Shown here: one piece after another, positions 51,603-60,640 of the stretch
Position numbering within the stretch: the stretch's first letter is position 1
How the letters are laid out: the number at the start of each line of letters is the position of its first letter
From: JAIBJN01 sp963842305
GTDB taxonomy: Bacteria > Actinomycetota > Thermoleophilia > Gaiellales > Gaiellaceae
Assembly (NCBI GenBank): GCA_963842305.1
Contig: CAWJFW010000005.1
Location: forward strand, 248,001 to 312,000
DNA: 64,000 nt
Direction: 5' to 3'
Program-made: the position numbers and the translations under genes
Notes under the pieces: generated by a model
The model's database searches: none
What the model was told of the DNA's origin: nothing
What the model saw: only the letters and a program-made list of their open reading frames with translations

Positions 51603-51855
51603 CCGCGACGATCGCGCGCACCGCCAGCGAGTAGACGGCGAGGGCGACCGCGATCGTCACGCCCCATTGCACGAACGGCCACGAGACGAGCGGCAGCGCC
51701 GCCACCAGGCCGACCCCGACGGACGGGATCACGAGGCCGGTCACTCCGAGCGCGGCCAGCCGGCCGAGCCCGCGCGCGCGGCGAAAGTCCGCGTATTCGC
51801 GCAGGAGCGGCACGATGACGAGAGCCGCAAGGGCAAGGATCCCCACAATCCCCAC
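51565..51855 (-). CDS. Small membrane protein of unknown function
   Basis: This 96-residue protein (GTG at 51855) has three predicted helices: GIVGILALAALVIVPLL, LAALGVTGLVIPSVGVGLVAALPL and WGVTIAVALAVYSLAVRAIVAA. An ATG at 51912 would add 19 residues but overlaps the glyA start region on the other strand. It is antisense to the end of the Sua5/YrdC gene. No family name is recognised. Confidence 0.5.
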   Translation of the reverse strand: MGIVGILALAALVIVPLLREYADFRRARGLGRLAALGVTGLVIPSVGVGLVAALPLVSWPFVQWGVTIAVALAVYSLAVRAIVAAIEPRRSPQQPP

Positions 51856-51905
51856 GCACTGACCATGGCACGCAGCGGCTCGCCCGTCCAGAGGAGGCCA
51901 GTAAA

Positions 51906-53204
51906 GTGGCATCGATGGCGGTTGCGGTGGAAACCCTCGAGGAACTGCGGCGAGCAGCTCTCGCGGACGTCGATCCTGACCTCGTCGAGCTGATCGGGCG
52001 CGAGCTCGAACGCCAGCGGGGCACGATCGAGCTGATCGCTTCGGAGAACTTCACCTGGCCGGCCGTGTTCGAGGCGGTCGGGAGCGTCCCGACGAACAAG
52101 TACGCCGAGGGCTATCCCGGGCGCCGCTACTACGGTGGTTGCGAGGTCGTCGACGAGATCGAGCAGCTCGCGATCGACCGGGCGAAGGCGCTCTTCGGCG
52201 CCGAGCACGCGAACGTGCAGCCGCACGCGGGCGCCCAGACGAACATGGGCGTCTACTTCAGCTGCTTGCAGCCGGGCGACACGATTCTTGCGATGCGGCT
52301 CGACCACGGCGGCCACCTCACGCACGGGCTCAAGGTCAACTTCTCCGGCAAGCTCTACGACGTCGTCGGCTACGGCGTCGACCGCCAGACCGGTCTCATC
52401 GACTTCGACGAAGTGCGGCGGCTGGCCTTGGAGCACCGCCCGAAGCTGATCGTCTGCGGCGCGTCCGCCTACCCGCGCACGATCGAGGCCGACCGCTTTC
52501 GGGAGATCGCCGACGAGGTCGACGCGCTCCTCCTCTGCGACATGGCCCACATCGCGGGGCTCGTCGCCGCCGGGCTCCATCCGAACCCGGTTCCGCACTG
52601 CGACTTCGTCACGTCGACGAGCCACAAGACCCTGGCCGGCCCCCGCGCCGGGTTCATCCTTTGCAAGGAGGAGCACGCGGCCGCGGTCGACAAGGCGGTC
52701 TTCCCCGGCATGCAGGGTGGTCCGCTCCTGCACGTGATCGCGGCCAAGGCGACGTGCTTCAAGATCGCAGCGTCCGAGGCCTTCCGCGCCTACCAGGGGC
52801 AGATCCGCGCAAACGCAGACGCGCTCGCCGCCTCGCTGATGGACGGCGGCTTCGACCTCCTCACCCGCGGCACCGACACGCATCTTGTCCAGGTCGACCT
52901 GCGCAGGAGCGAGTGGACCGGCCGGGCAGCGGAGGAGCGCCTGCACGAGGTGCACGTCACCGCGAACCGCAACACGGTGCCTTTCGACGAGCGACCCCCG
53001 ATGGAGGCTTCGGGCATCCGGCTCGGCACTCCGGCCGTGACGATGCGCGGCTTCGACGAGGACGACCTCCGCGAGGTGGGCGAGATCATCGGCGGCGCGT
53101 TCGGCGGAGCAGACCTCGAGGCCCTGCGCGCGCGCAGCACCGGGCTCTGCGAGCGGCGGCCTCTCTATCCGGGCTACCGCGGCTTCCCGGAGTACGTCGC
53201 GTGA
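51906..53204 (+). CDS. glyA: Serine hydroxymethyltransferase
   Basis: This 432-residue PLP enzyme interconverts serine and glycine with tetrahydrofolate. Motifs: IELIASENFTWPAVFEAVGS, NKYAEGYPGRRYYGGCEVVD, the PLP Lys in TSTSHKTLAGPRAGFI and GTPAVTMRGFDEDD. The GTG at 51906 is favoured by AGGAGG 8 nt upstream; an in-frame ATG at 51915 is the alternative. It overlaps upp by 4 nt. Confidence 0.95.
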   Translation: MASMAVAVETLEELRRAALADVDPDLVELIGRELERQRGTIELIASENFTWPAVFEAVGSVPTNKYAEGYPGRRYYGGCEVVDEIEQLAIDRAKALFGAEHANVQPHAGAQTNMGVYFSCLQPGDTILAMRLDHGGHLTHGLKVNFSGKLYDVVGYGVDRQTGLIDFDEVRRLALEHRPKLIVCGASAYPRTIEADRFREIADEVDALLLCDMAHIAGLVAAGLHPNPVPHCDFVTSTSHKTLAGPRAGFILCKEEHAAAVDKAVFPGMQGGPLLHVIAAKATCFKIAASEAFRAYQGQIRANADALAASLMDGGFDLLTRGTDTHLVQVDLRRSEWTGRAAEERLHEVHVTANRNTVPFDERPPMEASGIRLGTPAVTMRGFDEDDLREVGEIIGGAFGGADLEALRARSTGLCERRPLYPGYRGFPEYVA

Positions 53205-53842
53205 ACGTCACGACGGGGCGGGTCACCGTCGTCGAGCACCCGCTAGTCCAGCACAAGCTCGGCCTTCTCCGAGACCAGGAGACGCCGACCCAGTTCTTCC
53301 GCCAGCTCGTGAACGAGGTCGCCGTCCTCCTCACGTACGAGGTCACGAAGGATCTCCCGGTCGAGGAGGTGGAGATCGACACACCGCTCGAGCGCGTGAC
53401 GGTGCCGAGGATCTCCGGGAAGAAGGTGGCCGTCGTCCCGATCCTCCGCGCCGGGATCGGAATGCTCGACGGCGTCCTCTCACTCGTCACCGCCGCCCGC
53501 GTGGGGTTCATCGGCCTCTACCGGAACGAGGAGACGCTCCAGCCGGTCGAGTACTACGTGAAGCTGCCGGCGGACATCGCCGAGCGCGACGTGATCCTGC
53601 TCGACCCGATGCTGGCCACCGGAAACTCGACCGCGGCCGCCGTGGAGATCCTCGAGCGGGCAGGTGCGCAGTCGGTACGAATGATCGCCATCATCGCGGC
53701 GCCCGAGGGATTGGAGCGCCTGCACGCGGCGCATCCGGACGTCCACGTCATCGTCGCGGCCGTCGACCGCGCGCTCGACGAGCGCGGATACATCGTGCCG
53801 GGGCTCGGCGACGCGGGCGATCGCCTCTATGGCACCAAGTAA
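53201..53842 (+). CDS. upp: Uracil phosphoribosyltransferase
   Basis: This 213-residue salvage enzyme makes UMP from uracil and PRPP. It has the PRPP loop in VILLDPMLATGNSTAAAVE, with PILRAGIGMLDGVLSL and the uracil-binding GYIVPGLGDAGDRLYGT at the C-terminus. The GTG start overlaps the glyA stop, and its 3' end overlaps the decarboxylase by 14 nt. Confidence 0.95.
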   Translation: MNVTTGRVTVVEHPLVQHKLGLLRDQETPTQFFRQLVNEVAVLLTYEVTKDLPVEEVEIDTPLERVTVPRISGKKVAVVPILRAGIGMLDGVLSLVTAARVGFIGLYRNEETLQPVEYYVKLPADIAERDVILLDPMLATGNSTAAAVEILERAGAQSVRMIAIIAAPEGLERLHAAHPDVHVIVAAVDRALDERGYIVPGLGDAGDRLYGTK

Positions 53843-55271
53843 CACGACGCGGCTGACGACGGCGAACGAGACTGCCGCCGCCGCCGAGCTCGCCTTCGAG
53901 CGGGCGTCTGGCTGGCTGGCCGCGCTCGACGAGCGCAAGGTCCTGCCCGAGACCGCCCATGAGGCTCTGGAGGGCTTCGGCGGCCCACTGCCCGAGACCG
54001 GCTCCGGCGCTGTCGCGGCGGTCGAAGAGCTCGCGGCGGGGCTCGACGCCGCGACGGCTTCGCCGGGACCCCGGTTCTTTCACTTCGTCACGGGCGGCGT
54101 GACGCCGGCCGCGCTCGGTGCAGACTGGCTGGCGACGGCGCTGGATCAGAACGCCTTCAGCTGGGTCGGCTCGCCGCTTGGCACTCGACTGGAGACGGTG
54201 GCAGTCGAGTGGCTCAAGCAGCTGTTCGACCTTCCTGCGGGCTGGGGAGGAGCACTGACCACCGGCGCGACGGCCGCCAACTTCACGGGGCTGGCCGCCG
54301 CACGGCAATGGTGGGGCGAGCAGCACGGACGCGACGTCGGTGCCGACGGGATGGCCGGACTCCCGCCGGTTCCCGTGCTCTCGAGCGGCTTCATCCACCC
54401 AAGCGCCTCGAAGGCGCTGGCGATGCTCGGAATCGGCCGCGCGAGCACGCGCGTGTTCTCGCGGGACGCGATGGGCCGCGTCGACCTGCCCGCCCTGGAG
54501 CAGGCGCTCCGGGACCTCCGCGGCGCGCCGGCGATCGTGGTGGGCAACGCGGGTGAGGTGAACGCCGGGGAATTCGACCCGATCGACGCCTTCGCCGACC
54601 TGTCCGAGCAGAACGGCGCGTGGCTGCACGTGGACGGGGCCTTCGGCCTCTTCGCCCGCGTCTCGCCGCGCTCCGCGCCGCTCGCGGAGGGCGTCCAGCG
54701 CGCCGACTCCGTCATCGCCGACGGCCACAAGTGGCTCAACGTCCCCTACGACTGCGGGTTCGCGTTCGTTCGCGACTCGGCGCTGCTCGCGAAGGTCTTC
54801 TCGCTGGCGGCTGCCTACCTGCCCGGCGAGGAGCCCGAGCCGACCTACGGCTATTTGACGCCCGAGTCTTCCCAGCGCGCACGGGCGCTCGCCGTCTGGG
54901 CCGCCCTCCGCGCCTGGGGTCGCTCCGGCTATCGGGAGATGGTCGAGCGGCATCTCGACCTGGCACAGCGGCTTGCCGGGCTCGTCGACGAAGCCCCCGA
55001 GCTCGAGCGCCTCGCGGACGTCCCACTGAACATCGTGTGCTTCAGGTACCACCCACCCGGCGTGCCCGAAGCCGAGCTGAACGCGTTGAACGACCGCCTG
55101 GGGCAGGATGTGCTGGCCGACGGGCGCGTCTACGTCGGGACGACGAGCTTCGGCGGCGCGATCGCTTTCCGACCTGCGATCGTCAACTGGCGCACTCGGG
55201 AGAGCGACATCGACCTGTTCGTCGAGGTCGTGCTCGAGCTCGGCGCGCGCGTCCTTGCTCGCACAAAGTAG
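53829..55271 (+). CDS. PLP-dependent amino acid decarboxylase (group II, DDC family)
   Basis: This 480-residue enzyme is of the aromatic-amino-acid/glutamate decarboxylase group. Key segments: FFHFVTGGVTPAALGADWLATALDQN, GALTTGATAANFTGLAAAR, WLHVDGAFGLFA (Asp pairing with PLP nitrogen) and the PLP Lys in ADGHKWLNVPYDCGF. A C-terminal FRYHPPG segment follows. Substrate cannot be set; Trp, Tyr, Asp or another amino acid are all options. It is coupled to upp by a 14-nt overlap. Confidence 0.85.
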   Translation: MAPSNTTRLTTANETAAAAELAFERASGWLAALDERKVLPETAHEALEGFGGPLPETGSGAVAAVEELAAGLDAATASPGPRFFHFVTGGVTPAALGADWLATALDQNAFSWVGSPLGTRLETVAVEWLKQLFDLPAGWGGALTTGATAANFTGLAAARQWWGEQHGRDVGADGMAGLPPVPVLSSGFIHPSASKALAMLGIGRASTRVFSRDAMGRVDLPALEQALRDLRGAPAIVVGNAGEVNAGEFDPIDAFADLSEQNGAWLHVDGAFGLFARVSPRSAPLAEGVQRADSVIADGHKWLNVPYDCGFAFVRDSALLAKVFSLAAAYLPGEEPEPTYGYLTPESSQRARALAVWAALRAWGRSGYREMVERHLDLAQRLAGLVDEAPELERLADVPLNIVCFRYHPPGVPEAELNALNDRLGQDVLADGRVYVGTTSFGGAIAFRPAIVNWRTRESDIDLFVEVVLELGARVLARTK

Positions 55272-55304
55272 CCGCGAACCGGCTCAAAATGGAAGAAAGC
55301 GGTG

Positions 55305-55334
55305 TTACGAACTCGTGCGCCGGACTGATAGGCT
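55305..55334 (+). promoter_or_regulatory. Possible promoter of the ATP synthase operon
   Basis: TTACGA (55305-55310), an 18-nt spacer and TAGGCT (55329-55334) lie in the gap before the atpI-like gene, where a promoter is expected. The match is moderate. Confidence 0.35.
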
Positions 55335-55391
55335 ACGGGCGAATAAGATGCATGCCGTCGTGGCCGTCCTCGTCCGTTGCTCGGCCGCCCC

Positions 55392-55787
55392 ATGACTCCC
55401 GGGGCGCTGCTCACGCCGCGTCCCATGCCGGACCGGCGCATGCCTGTCCTGGTGGGCGGCGCCGTCGTCGCACTCGCTCTTCCGATCTTCCTCCTGGCCG
55501 GCTGGGATGTCCGCGGGTGGGCGCTCGGCGCGCTTCTCTGGGCCGGTAGCCAGATCGTCGGGCTCCTGATCAACAAGGCGGGTATCGGCGAGCCGACCCT
55601 TCGGGGCTCCGGTCTTGCGGCCTTCGGGATGATGAGCCGTGGGATCGTCCTCGTCCTGATCCTGATCGCCGTCGCGGTCGCCGATCCCACGCTCGCCCTC
55701 GCCGGCGCCCTCGTGTACGCGGCCGCTTACAGTGCCGAGCTGATCACGAGCATGGCCTTGTACTTCTCCGGGAGCCCGAAGCGATGA
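55392..55787 (+). CDS. AtpI-like membrane protein
   Basis: This 131-residue protein has three or four hydrophobic segments (VLVGGAVVALALPIFLLAG, GWALGALLWAGSQIVGLLI, GIVLVLILIAVAVADPTLALAGALVYAAAY) and lies directly before atpB with a 4-nt overlap. The position and layout are those of the ATP synthase I/AtpZ-type assembly protein. The start could also be an ATG further in. Sequence similarity to AtpI is weak by eye. Confidence 0.6.
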   Translation: MTPGALLTPRPMPDRRMPVLVGGAVVALALPIFLLAGWDVRGWALGALLWAGSQIVGLLINKAGIGEPTLRGSGLAAFGMMSRGIVLVLILIAVAVADPTLALAGALVYAAAYSAELITSMALYFSGSPKR

Positions 55788-56614
55788 GTTTTCTTCTGGC
55801 GGCCTCCGAAGGAGACTTCGACCCGCAGCAGGAGTTCATCCTCCACGAGTGGATCCCGATCCACATCGGGCCGCTCGATCTGTCCGTCAACAAGGCGGTC
55901 GCCTATCTCTGGTTGGGCGGCCTCCTCACGATGGTGCTCGGGATCTGGCTGATGCGCTTCGGCCTCTCCGTCCGGCCCGACCGCCGCCAGACGACGGGCG
56001 AGGCCATCTACGAGCTCGTCCAGGGTCAGATCGCGGAGTCGAGCATCCCCTCGAAGGCGCTCCACGTCTGGTTTCCGTACGTCGCCTCGTTGTTCCTGTT
56101 CATCTGGGTCCTCAACATCGTCGGCTTCATCCCGCTTCCACTGTCGGACGAGAAGTTCGACGTCTTCGGCGTCTCGCTCCCGACCTGGGGGATCTACGCG
56201 GCGACCGCCAACCTGAGCGTGACGCTCGCGCTCGCGCTCCTCACGTTCTTCGCCACTCACGTCGAGGGCATCCGCTACAACGGCGTGGTCCGCTACTTCA
56301 AGAGCTGGATCCCGGAGGGGGCGCCGAAGCCGCTCCTCGCACTCATCGTCCCGCTCGAGGTCATCTCGCAGTTCATGCGCCTGATCTCGCTCTCGGTGCG
56401 ACTCTTCGCGAACATGCTCGCGGGCCACATGCTGATCCTCGTCATGCTCGGGCTGATCTTCATCTTCTCGGCCTGGTGGCTGGTGCCGTTCTCGGTCGGC
56501 TTCGGCCTCGTGATCTACCTCTTCGAGGTCGGCATCGTCGTCACGATCCAGGCCTTCGTCTTCGCGCTGCTCTCGGGCATCTACATCGGCGCGGCAATCG
56601 AACCGGAACACTAA
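55784..56614 (+). CDS. atpB: ATP synthase F0 subunit a
   Basis: This 276-residue subunit has five or six helices and forms the proton half-channels. The essential Arg is in ISLSVRLFANMLAGHML, and VIYLFEVGIVVTIQAFVFALL is the last helix. The N-terminal DPQQEFILHEWIPI faces the outside. AAGGAGGAGG follows the stop codon and serves the next gene. Confidence 0.94.
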   Translation: MSFLLAASEGDFDPQQEFILHEWIPIHIGPLDLSVNKAVAYLWLGGLLTMVLGIWLMRFGLSVRPDRRQTTGEAIYELVQGQIAESSIPSKALHVWFPYVASLFLFIWVLNIVGFIPLPLSDEKFDVFGVSLPTWGIYAATANLSVTLALALLTFFATHVEGIRYNGVVRYFKSWIPEGAPKPLLALIVPLEVISQFMRLISLSVRLFANMLAGHMLILVMLGLIFIFSAWWLVPFSVGFGLVIYLFEVGIVVTIQAFVFALLSGIYIGAAIEPEH

Positions 56615-56626
56615 GGAGGAGGAACA

Positions 56627-56890
56627 GTGGACATCTTGCTCGCACAGACCACCGACGCGGGGCTTGCCGATCTCGGCAAGGCCATCGCCTTCGGGGTCGG
56701 GGTGGGGCTCGGCGCGGTGGGCGCCGGCATCGGCATCGGCACGATCTTCGGCTCCATGATCCAGGCCGTTGCCCGACAGCCGGAGCTCCGCGGTGAGCTC
56801 ACCGGCATCCAGTGGCTCGGCTTCGCGCTCACCGAGGCGGTCGTCTTCTACGCGCTCCTCGGCGGGCTCCTGGCCTTCGTGCTCGTCTGA
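56627..56890 (+). CDS. atpE: ATP synthase F0 subunit c
   Basis: This 87-residue hairpin forms the rotor ring. The glycine zipper GVGVGLGAVGAGIGIG, the loop ARQPE (Arg50-Gln-Pro) and the ion-binding Glu70 in FALTEAVVFYALL are present. No Ser/Thr follows the Glu, so it is proton-type, not sodium-type. The GTG start has a very strong ribosome-binding site (AAGGAGGAGG), fitting the high ring copy number. It shares 1 nt with atpF. Confidence 0.94.
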   Translation: MDILLAQTTDAGLADLGKAIAFGVGVGLGAVGAGIGIGTIFGSMIQAVARQPELRGELTGIQWLGFALTEAVVFYALLGGLLAFVLV

Positions 56891-57462
56891 TGGACACGCT
56901 CTTCCAGGCGTTCCTCTTCGCCCAGGAGACGACGACCACGGCGGAGGAAGAGGGCTCGCTGATCGACGTCGTCCCGGGCCTGATGGTGTGGACGATCATC
57001 ACGTTCCTGATCGTCCTCTGGGTGCTCAGGCGCTTCGCCTTCGGGCGCATCCAGGGGCTGATCGACCAGCGGCGCGACCGCATCCGCGAGGCCCTGGACG
57101 AGGCGGACAAGGCGCGCCAGGAGGCGCGCGAGCTCCGCGAGGTCGTCAAGCGTGAGCGCGAGGAGGCCCTCGCCGAGCGGGAGCGCATCCTCGACGAGTC
57201 GCGCCGGCAGGCGCAGCGCCAGCTCGAACAGGCGCGCGAGCAGGCTGACGTCGACCTCAAGGAGCGGCTGGAGAAGAATCGCGAGGAGCTCGACGCCGAG
57301 AACGCACGGCTCCGGGAGCAGATCCGGCGTGACGTGGTCGAGCTGACCCTGCTCGCCTCGGAGAAGGTGACCGGCAAGGTGCTCGACGAGGAGGACCAGC
57401 GCCGGCTCATCGACGAGACCATCGCGGAGGTCGATGTGAAGCAGATCGCGAGCGAGAACTAG
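56890..57462 (+). CDS. atpF: ATP synthase F0 subunit b
   Basis: This 190-residue stator stalk has one N-terminal helix (MVWTIITFLIVLWVLRRFAF) and then a long highly charged coiled coil to the C-terminus (KVTGKVLDEEDQRRLIDETI). It anchors F1 through subunit delta. It is followed by an unusual 166-nt gap before atpH that contains a hairpin. Confidence 0.93.
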   Translation: MDTLFQAFLFAQETTTTAEEEGSLIDVVPGLMVWTIITFLIVLWVLRRFAFGRIQGLIDQRRDRIREALDEADKARQEARELREVVKREREEALAERERILDESRRQAQRQLEQAREQADVDLKERLEKNREELDAENARLREQIRRDVVELTLLASEKVTGKVLDEEDQRRLIDETIAEVDVKQIASEN

Positions 57463-57524
57463 TAGTGCCCATTCAGGTAATCCAGGCGAGATTCTGCGTC
57501 GCGAGCACCAAGCCAGAGGCCGCA

Positions 57525-57564
57525 CTCGCCCGCAGGCAAGGCCGGCGGCCTTGGCAAGGGCGAG
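57525..57564 (+). other. Nested hairpin between atpF and atpH
   Basis: CTCGCCC (57525-57531) pairs with GGGCGAG (57558-57564), and inside it CAAGGCC (57537-57543) pairs with GGCCTTG (57547-57553) around a GGC loop. There is no T-tract. An RNA structure here could cut, stabilise or attenuate the operon transcript. Confidence 0.6.
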
Positions 57565-57628
57565 GGTGGACTATGACGCCGCGTGATCGCGGGGCAGAAG
57601 CCGGCTCGCATTGCCTGGAGGGGCGCTA

Positions 57629-58162
57629 GTGGCCGTCGCACATCGCGTGTATGCCGAGGCACTCCTCGAGGCTGCCCGGGAGCAGAACCGGCTCGACGAG
57701 GTCCGGGGCGAGCTTGGCGAGTTCGTCGCGGCGGTCGAGTCCTCCGACGAGCTGCGTGGGCTCCTACGCAACCCGCAGATCGAACCGCATGTCAAGCGCG
57801 ACGCCCTTCGGGCGGCGCTCGAAGACGCGGACCCGCTCGTCCGCAACTTCCTCCTCCTGCTCGCCGAGAAGGGCCGGATCGCCGAGGTGGATGAGATCCA
57901 GAGCGAGCTGGAGCGCCTGGTCGCGCTCGAGGAGCGCGTCCTGGAACTGGAGTTGACGACCGCCGTCGAGCTCTCCGACAAGGAGGCCGCGAAGGTGGTC
58001 AAACAGATCGAGCAGGCGTCCGGCCGCAAGGTGGAGGCCGTCCGCAGAGTCGACCCCGACCTGATCGGGGGCATCGTCATCCAGGCCGGCTCGCAGCGCC
58101 TCGACGCGAGCGTGCGCGGCCGGCTGGACCAGCTACGGCAGGAACTGACCGCAAGGAGCTGA
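57629..58162 (+). CDS. atpH: ATP synthase F1 subunit delta
   Basis: This 177-residue helical protein links the b stalk to the alpha/beta ring. AHRVYAEALLEAAREQNRLDEV is the N-terminal core and DPDLIGGIVIQAGSQRLDASVRGRL the C-terminal signature. The GTG at 57629 is used because GGAGGGG lies 7 nt upstream; a TTG at 57611 is less likely. Confidence 0.93.
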   Translation: MAVAHRVYAEALLEAAREQNRLDEVRGELGEFVAAVESSDELRGLLRNPQIEPHVKRDALRAALEDADPLVRNFLLLLAEKGRIAEVDEIQSELERLVALEERVLELELTTAVELSDKEAAKVVKQIEQASGRKVEAVRRVDPDLIGGIVIQAGSQRLDASVRGRLDQLRQELTARS

Positions 58163-58169
58163 GAATCAC

Positions 58170-59705
58170 GTGAAGCTACGCCCAGAAGAGATCACCTCGA
58201 TCCTCAAGCAGCGCATCGAGGACTACGACGTCGAGACCGACCTCGCCGAGGTCGGCACGGTCCTCCAGATCGGCGACGGCATCGCCCGGGTCTATGGGCT
58301 GGAGAGCTGCATGGCCATGGAGATGGTCGAGCTCGAACACGGCGTCACCGGGATCGCGCTCAGCCTCGAGGAGGACAACGTCGGCGTCGCGCTTTTCGGG
58401 GAGTGGCAGGAGGTCGCCGAGGGCGAGACCGTCAAGCGAACCGGGAAAGTCATGAGCGTCCCGGTGGGCGACGAGCTGGTCGGCAGGATCGTGAACCCCC
58501 TCGGCGAGCCGATCGACGGCCAGGGGCCGCTCAACGCCTCGGAGAGCCGTCTGCTCGAGTTCAAGGCGCCGGGCGTCGTCAGCCGCCAACCGGTGAGCGA
58601 GCCGCTCCAGACCGGTATCAAGGCGATCGACTCGATGATCCCGATCGGCCGCGGCCAGCGCGAGCTCGTGATCGGCGACCGCTCGACGGGGAAGACGGCC
58701 ATCCTCGTCGACGCGATCCTGAACCAGCGGGGCCAGGACATGATCTGCATCTACGTCGCGATCGGGCAGAAGGCCTCGACGGTCGCGCAGGTGTACGAGC
58801 GCCTCAAGGAGGCGGGGGCGATGGACTACACGATCATCGTCACGGCCTCCGCCACCGAGGCGGCCCCGATCAAGTGGATGGCGCCCTACGCCGGGTGCGC
58901 CATGGGCGAGCACTTCCTCTACAACGGCAAGCACGCCGTGTGCATGTACGACGACCTCTCCAAGCACGCGGACGCGTACCGGCAGATGTCGCTGCTCTTG
59001 CGGCGCCCGCCGGGCCGCGAGGCCTTTCCGGGCGACGTCTTCTACCTTCACTCGCGCCTGCTCGAGCGCGCCTGCAAGCTCTCCGACGAGCTGGGTGGCG
59101 GCTCCCTTACGGCGCTGCCGGTGATCGAGACCCAGGCCGGCGACGTCTCGGCGTACATCCCGACGAACGTCATCTCGATTACCGACGGGCAGATCTTCCT
59201 CGAGTCCGACCTCTTCTACTCGGGCGTGCGGCCGGCGATCAACGTCGGCATCTCCGTGAGCCGCGTGGGCGGGAACGCGCAGACGAAGGCGATGAAGAAG
59301 GTCGCCGGGCGCCTGCGCCTCGACCTCGCCCAGTACCGGGAGCTCGAGGCATTCGCCCAGTTCGGCTCGGAGCTCGACCCGCAGACCCAGCGCACGCTGG
59401 CGCGGGGCGAGCGAATGGTGGCGACCCTCAACCAGCCGCAGTACCAGCCGTGGCCGCTCGAGGAGCAGGTCGTCGCCATCTTCGCGGGCATCCAGGGCAT
59501 CCTGGACGACGTTCCGCCCGCCCAGGTGCCACGCTTCCAGGAGGAGCTGCGGGAGTACCTGCGGACCGAGGGCGACGTGTATGCGGGCATCCGCGATACC
59601 GGCGACCTCCCGGACGACGCGCAGGCCGCGGCCCGAAAGCAGATCGCCGAGTTCAGGAAGAACTTCGCCGTGCACGAGGAGGCCGGCGTGGGAGCGGCCG
59701 CCTAA
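58170..59705 (+). CDS. atpA: ATP synthase F1 subunit alpha
   Basis: This 511-residue subunit has the nucleotide site GDRSTGKTAILVD near residue 170, the signature PAINVGISVSRVG and the C-terminal helical domain. It forms the hexamer with beta (not found in the window). The GTG start has AAGGAG upstream. atpG follows after 6 nt. Confidence 0.96.
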   Translation: MKLRPEEITSILKQRIEDYDVETDLAEVGTVLQIGDGIARVYGLESCMAMEMVELEHGVTGIALSLEEDNVGVALFGEWQEVAEGETVKRTGKVMSVPVGDELVGRIVNPLGEPIDGQGPLNASESRLLEFKAPGVVSRQPVSEPLQTGIKAIDSMIPIGRGQRELVIGDRSTGKTAILVDAILNQRGQDMICIYVAIGQKASTVAQVYERLKEAGAMDYTIIVTASATEAAPIKWMAPYAGCAMGEHFLYNGKHAVCMYDDLSKHADAYRQMSLLLRRPPGREAFPGDVFYLHSRLLERACKLSDELGGGSLTALPVIETQAGDVSAYIPTNVISITDGQIFLESDLFYSGVRPAINVGISVSRVGGNAQTKAMKKVAGRLRLDLAQYRELEAFAQFGSELDPQTQRTLARGERMVATLNQPQYQPWPLEEQVVAIFAGIQGILDDVPPAQVPRFQEELREYLRTEGDVYAGIRDTGDLPDDAQAAARKQIAEFRKNFAVHEEAGVGAAA

Positions 59706-59711
59706 ACGTCA

Positions 59712-60602
59712 GTGGCCACCGTCCAGGACATCAAGCGGCGCCTCCGCTCCGTCCGCAATACGCGCAAGATCACGAAGGCGATGGAGCTCGTCGCGGCCGC
59801 GAAGCTGCGCCGGGCGGAGACGCGCATCGAAGCGCTTCGCCCATACGCCGAGCGGATGCGCGAGCTGATGATCGGGACCGCGCGGGCGACGCCCGCGCGC
59901 GGCTTCTCGCTGCTCGAGGCGCGGGAGACGGTCCAGTCGGTGGCGATCCTGCCGCTGACCGGCGACCGCGGCCTCGCGGGAGCCTTCAACGCGCAGATCA
60001 TCCGGCGGTCGCTCCAGCTCGAGCGCGAGCTGCGGGCGGAGGGCGCGGACGTCCGCTGGGTGGTGGTCGGCAAGAAGGGTCGGTCCACGCTTCGCTTCCG
60101 CCGGTATGCGATCGAACAGGCCTGGGTCGACTTCACCGACCGGCCCGTCTACGGGGACGCGGTGGCAATCTCGAAGACGCTCGCCGACCTCTTCGTTGAG
60201 CGCGAGGTCGACCGGGTGATCGTCGTCTACAACCACTACGTCTCGCCGCTGACCCAGACCGTCTCGGTCGAGGACGTCCTCCCGATCCCGCGGGCGCTGC
60301 TCGAGGAGGAGGAGAAGAGCGCCTACGAGATCGCGCTCGAGGGGGACTTCATCTACGAGCCCGAGCCCGAGGAGATCCTCGCGCGCCTGCTGCCGACGTA
60401 CCTCGAGACGACCGTGTACCGCGCCCTGCTCGAGTCGGCCGCGTCCGAGCACGGGGCCCGCATGACCGCCATGCGGAACGCGTCGAAGAATGCCGGCGAC
60501 CTCATCGACGGGCTGACGCTGGACATGAACCGCGCCCGCCAGTCGGAGATCACTCAGGAGATTCTCGAGGTCGTCGCCGGCGCCGACGCCCTCACCTCCT
60601 AG
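59712..60602 (+). CDS. atpG: ATP synthase F1 subunit gamma
   Basis: This 296-residue central shaft begins with QDIKRRLRSVRNTRKITKAMELVAAAKLRRA and ends ALTLDMNRARQSEITQEILEVVAGA-like coiled coil (split here: MNRARQSEITQEILEVV). PLTGDRGLAGAFN is conserved. The operon ends here: atpD and atpC, which normally follow, are absent and an unrelated Kelch gene comes next. A weak hairpin (AGCCGC with GCGGCT, 60601-60620) may end the transcript. Confidence 0.95.
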   Translation: MATVQDIKRRLRSVRNTRKITKAMELVAAAKLRRAETRIEALRPYAERMRELMIGTARATPARGFSLLEARETVQSVAILPLTGDRGLAGAFNAQIIRRSLQLERELRAEGADVRWVVVGKKGRSTLRFRRYAIEQAWVDFTDRPVYGDAVAISKTLADLFVEREVDRVIVVYNHYVSPLTQTVSVEDVLPIPRALLEEEEKSAYEIALEGDFIYEPEPEEILARLLPTYLETTVYRALLESAASEHGARMTAMRNASKNAGDLIDGLTLDMNRARQSEITQEILEVVAGADALTS

Positions 60603-60640
60603 CCGCTAACGGAGGCGGCTCGGGGGGCGTCTTAACCGAC

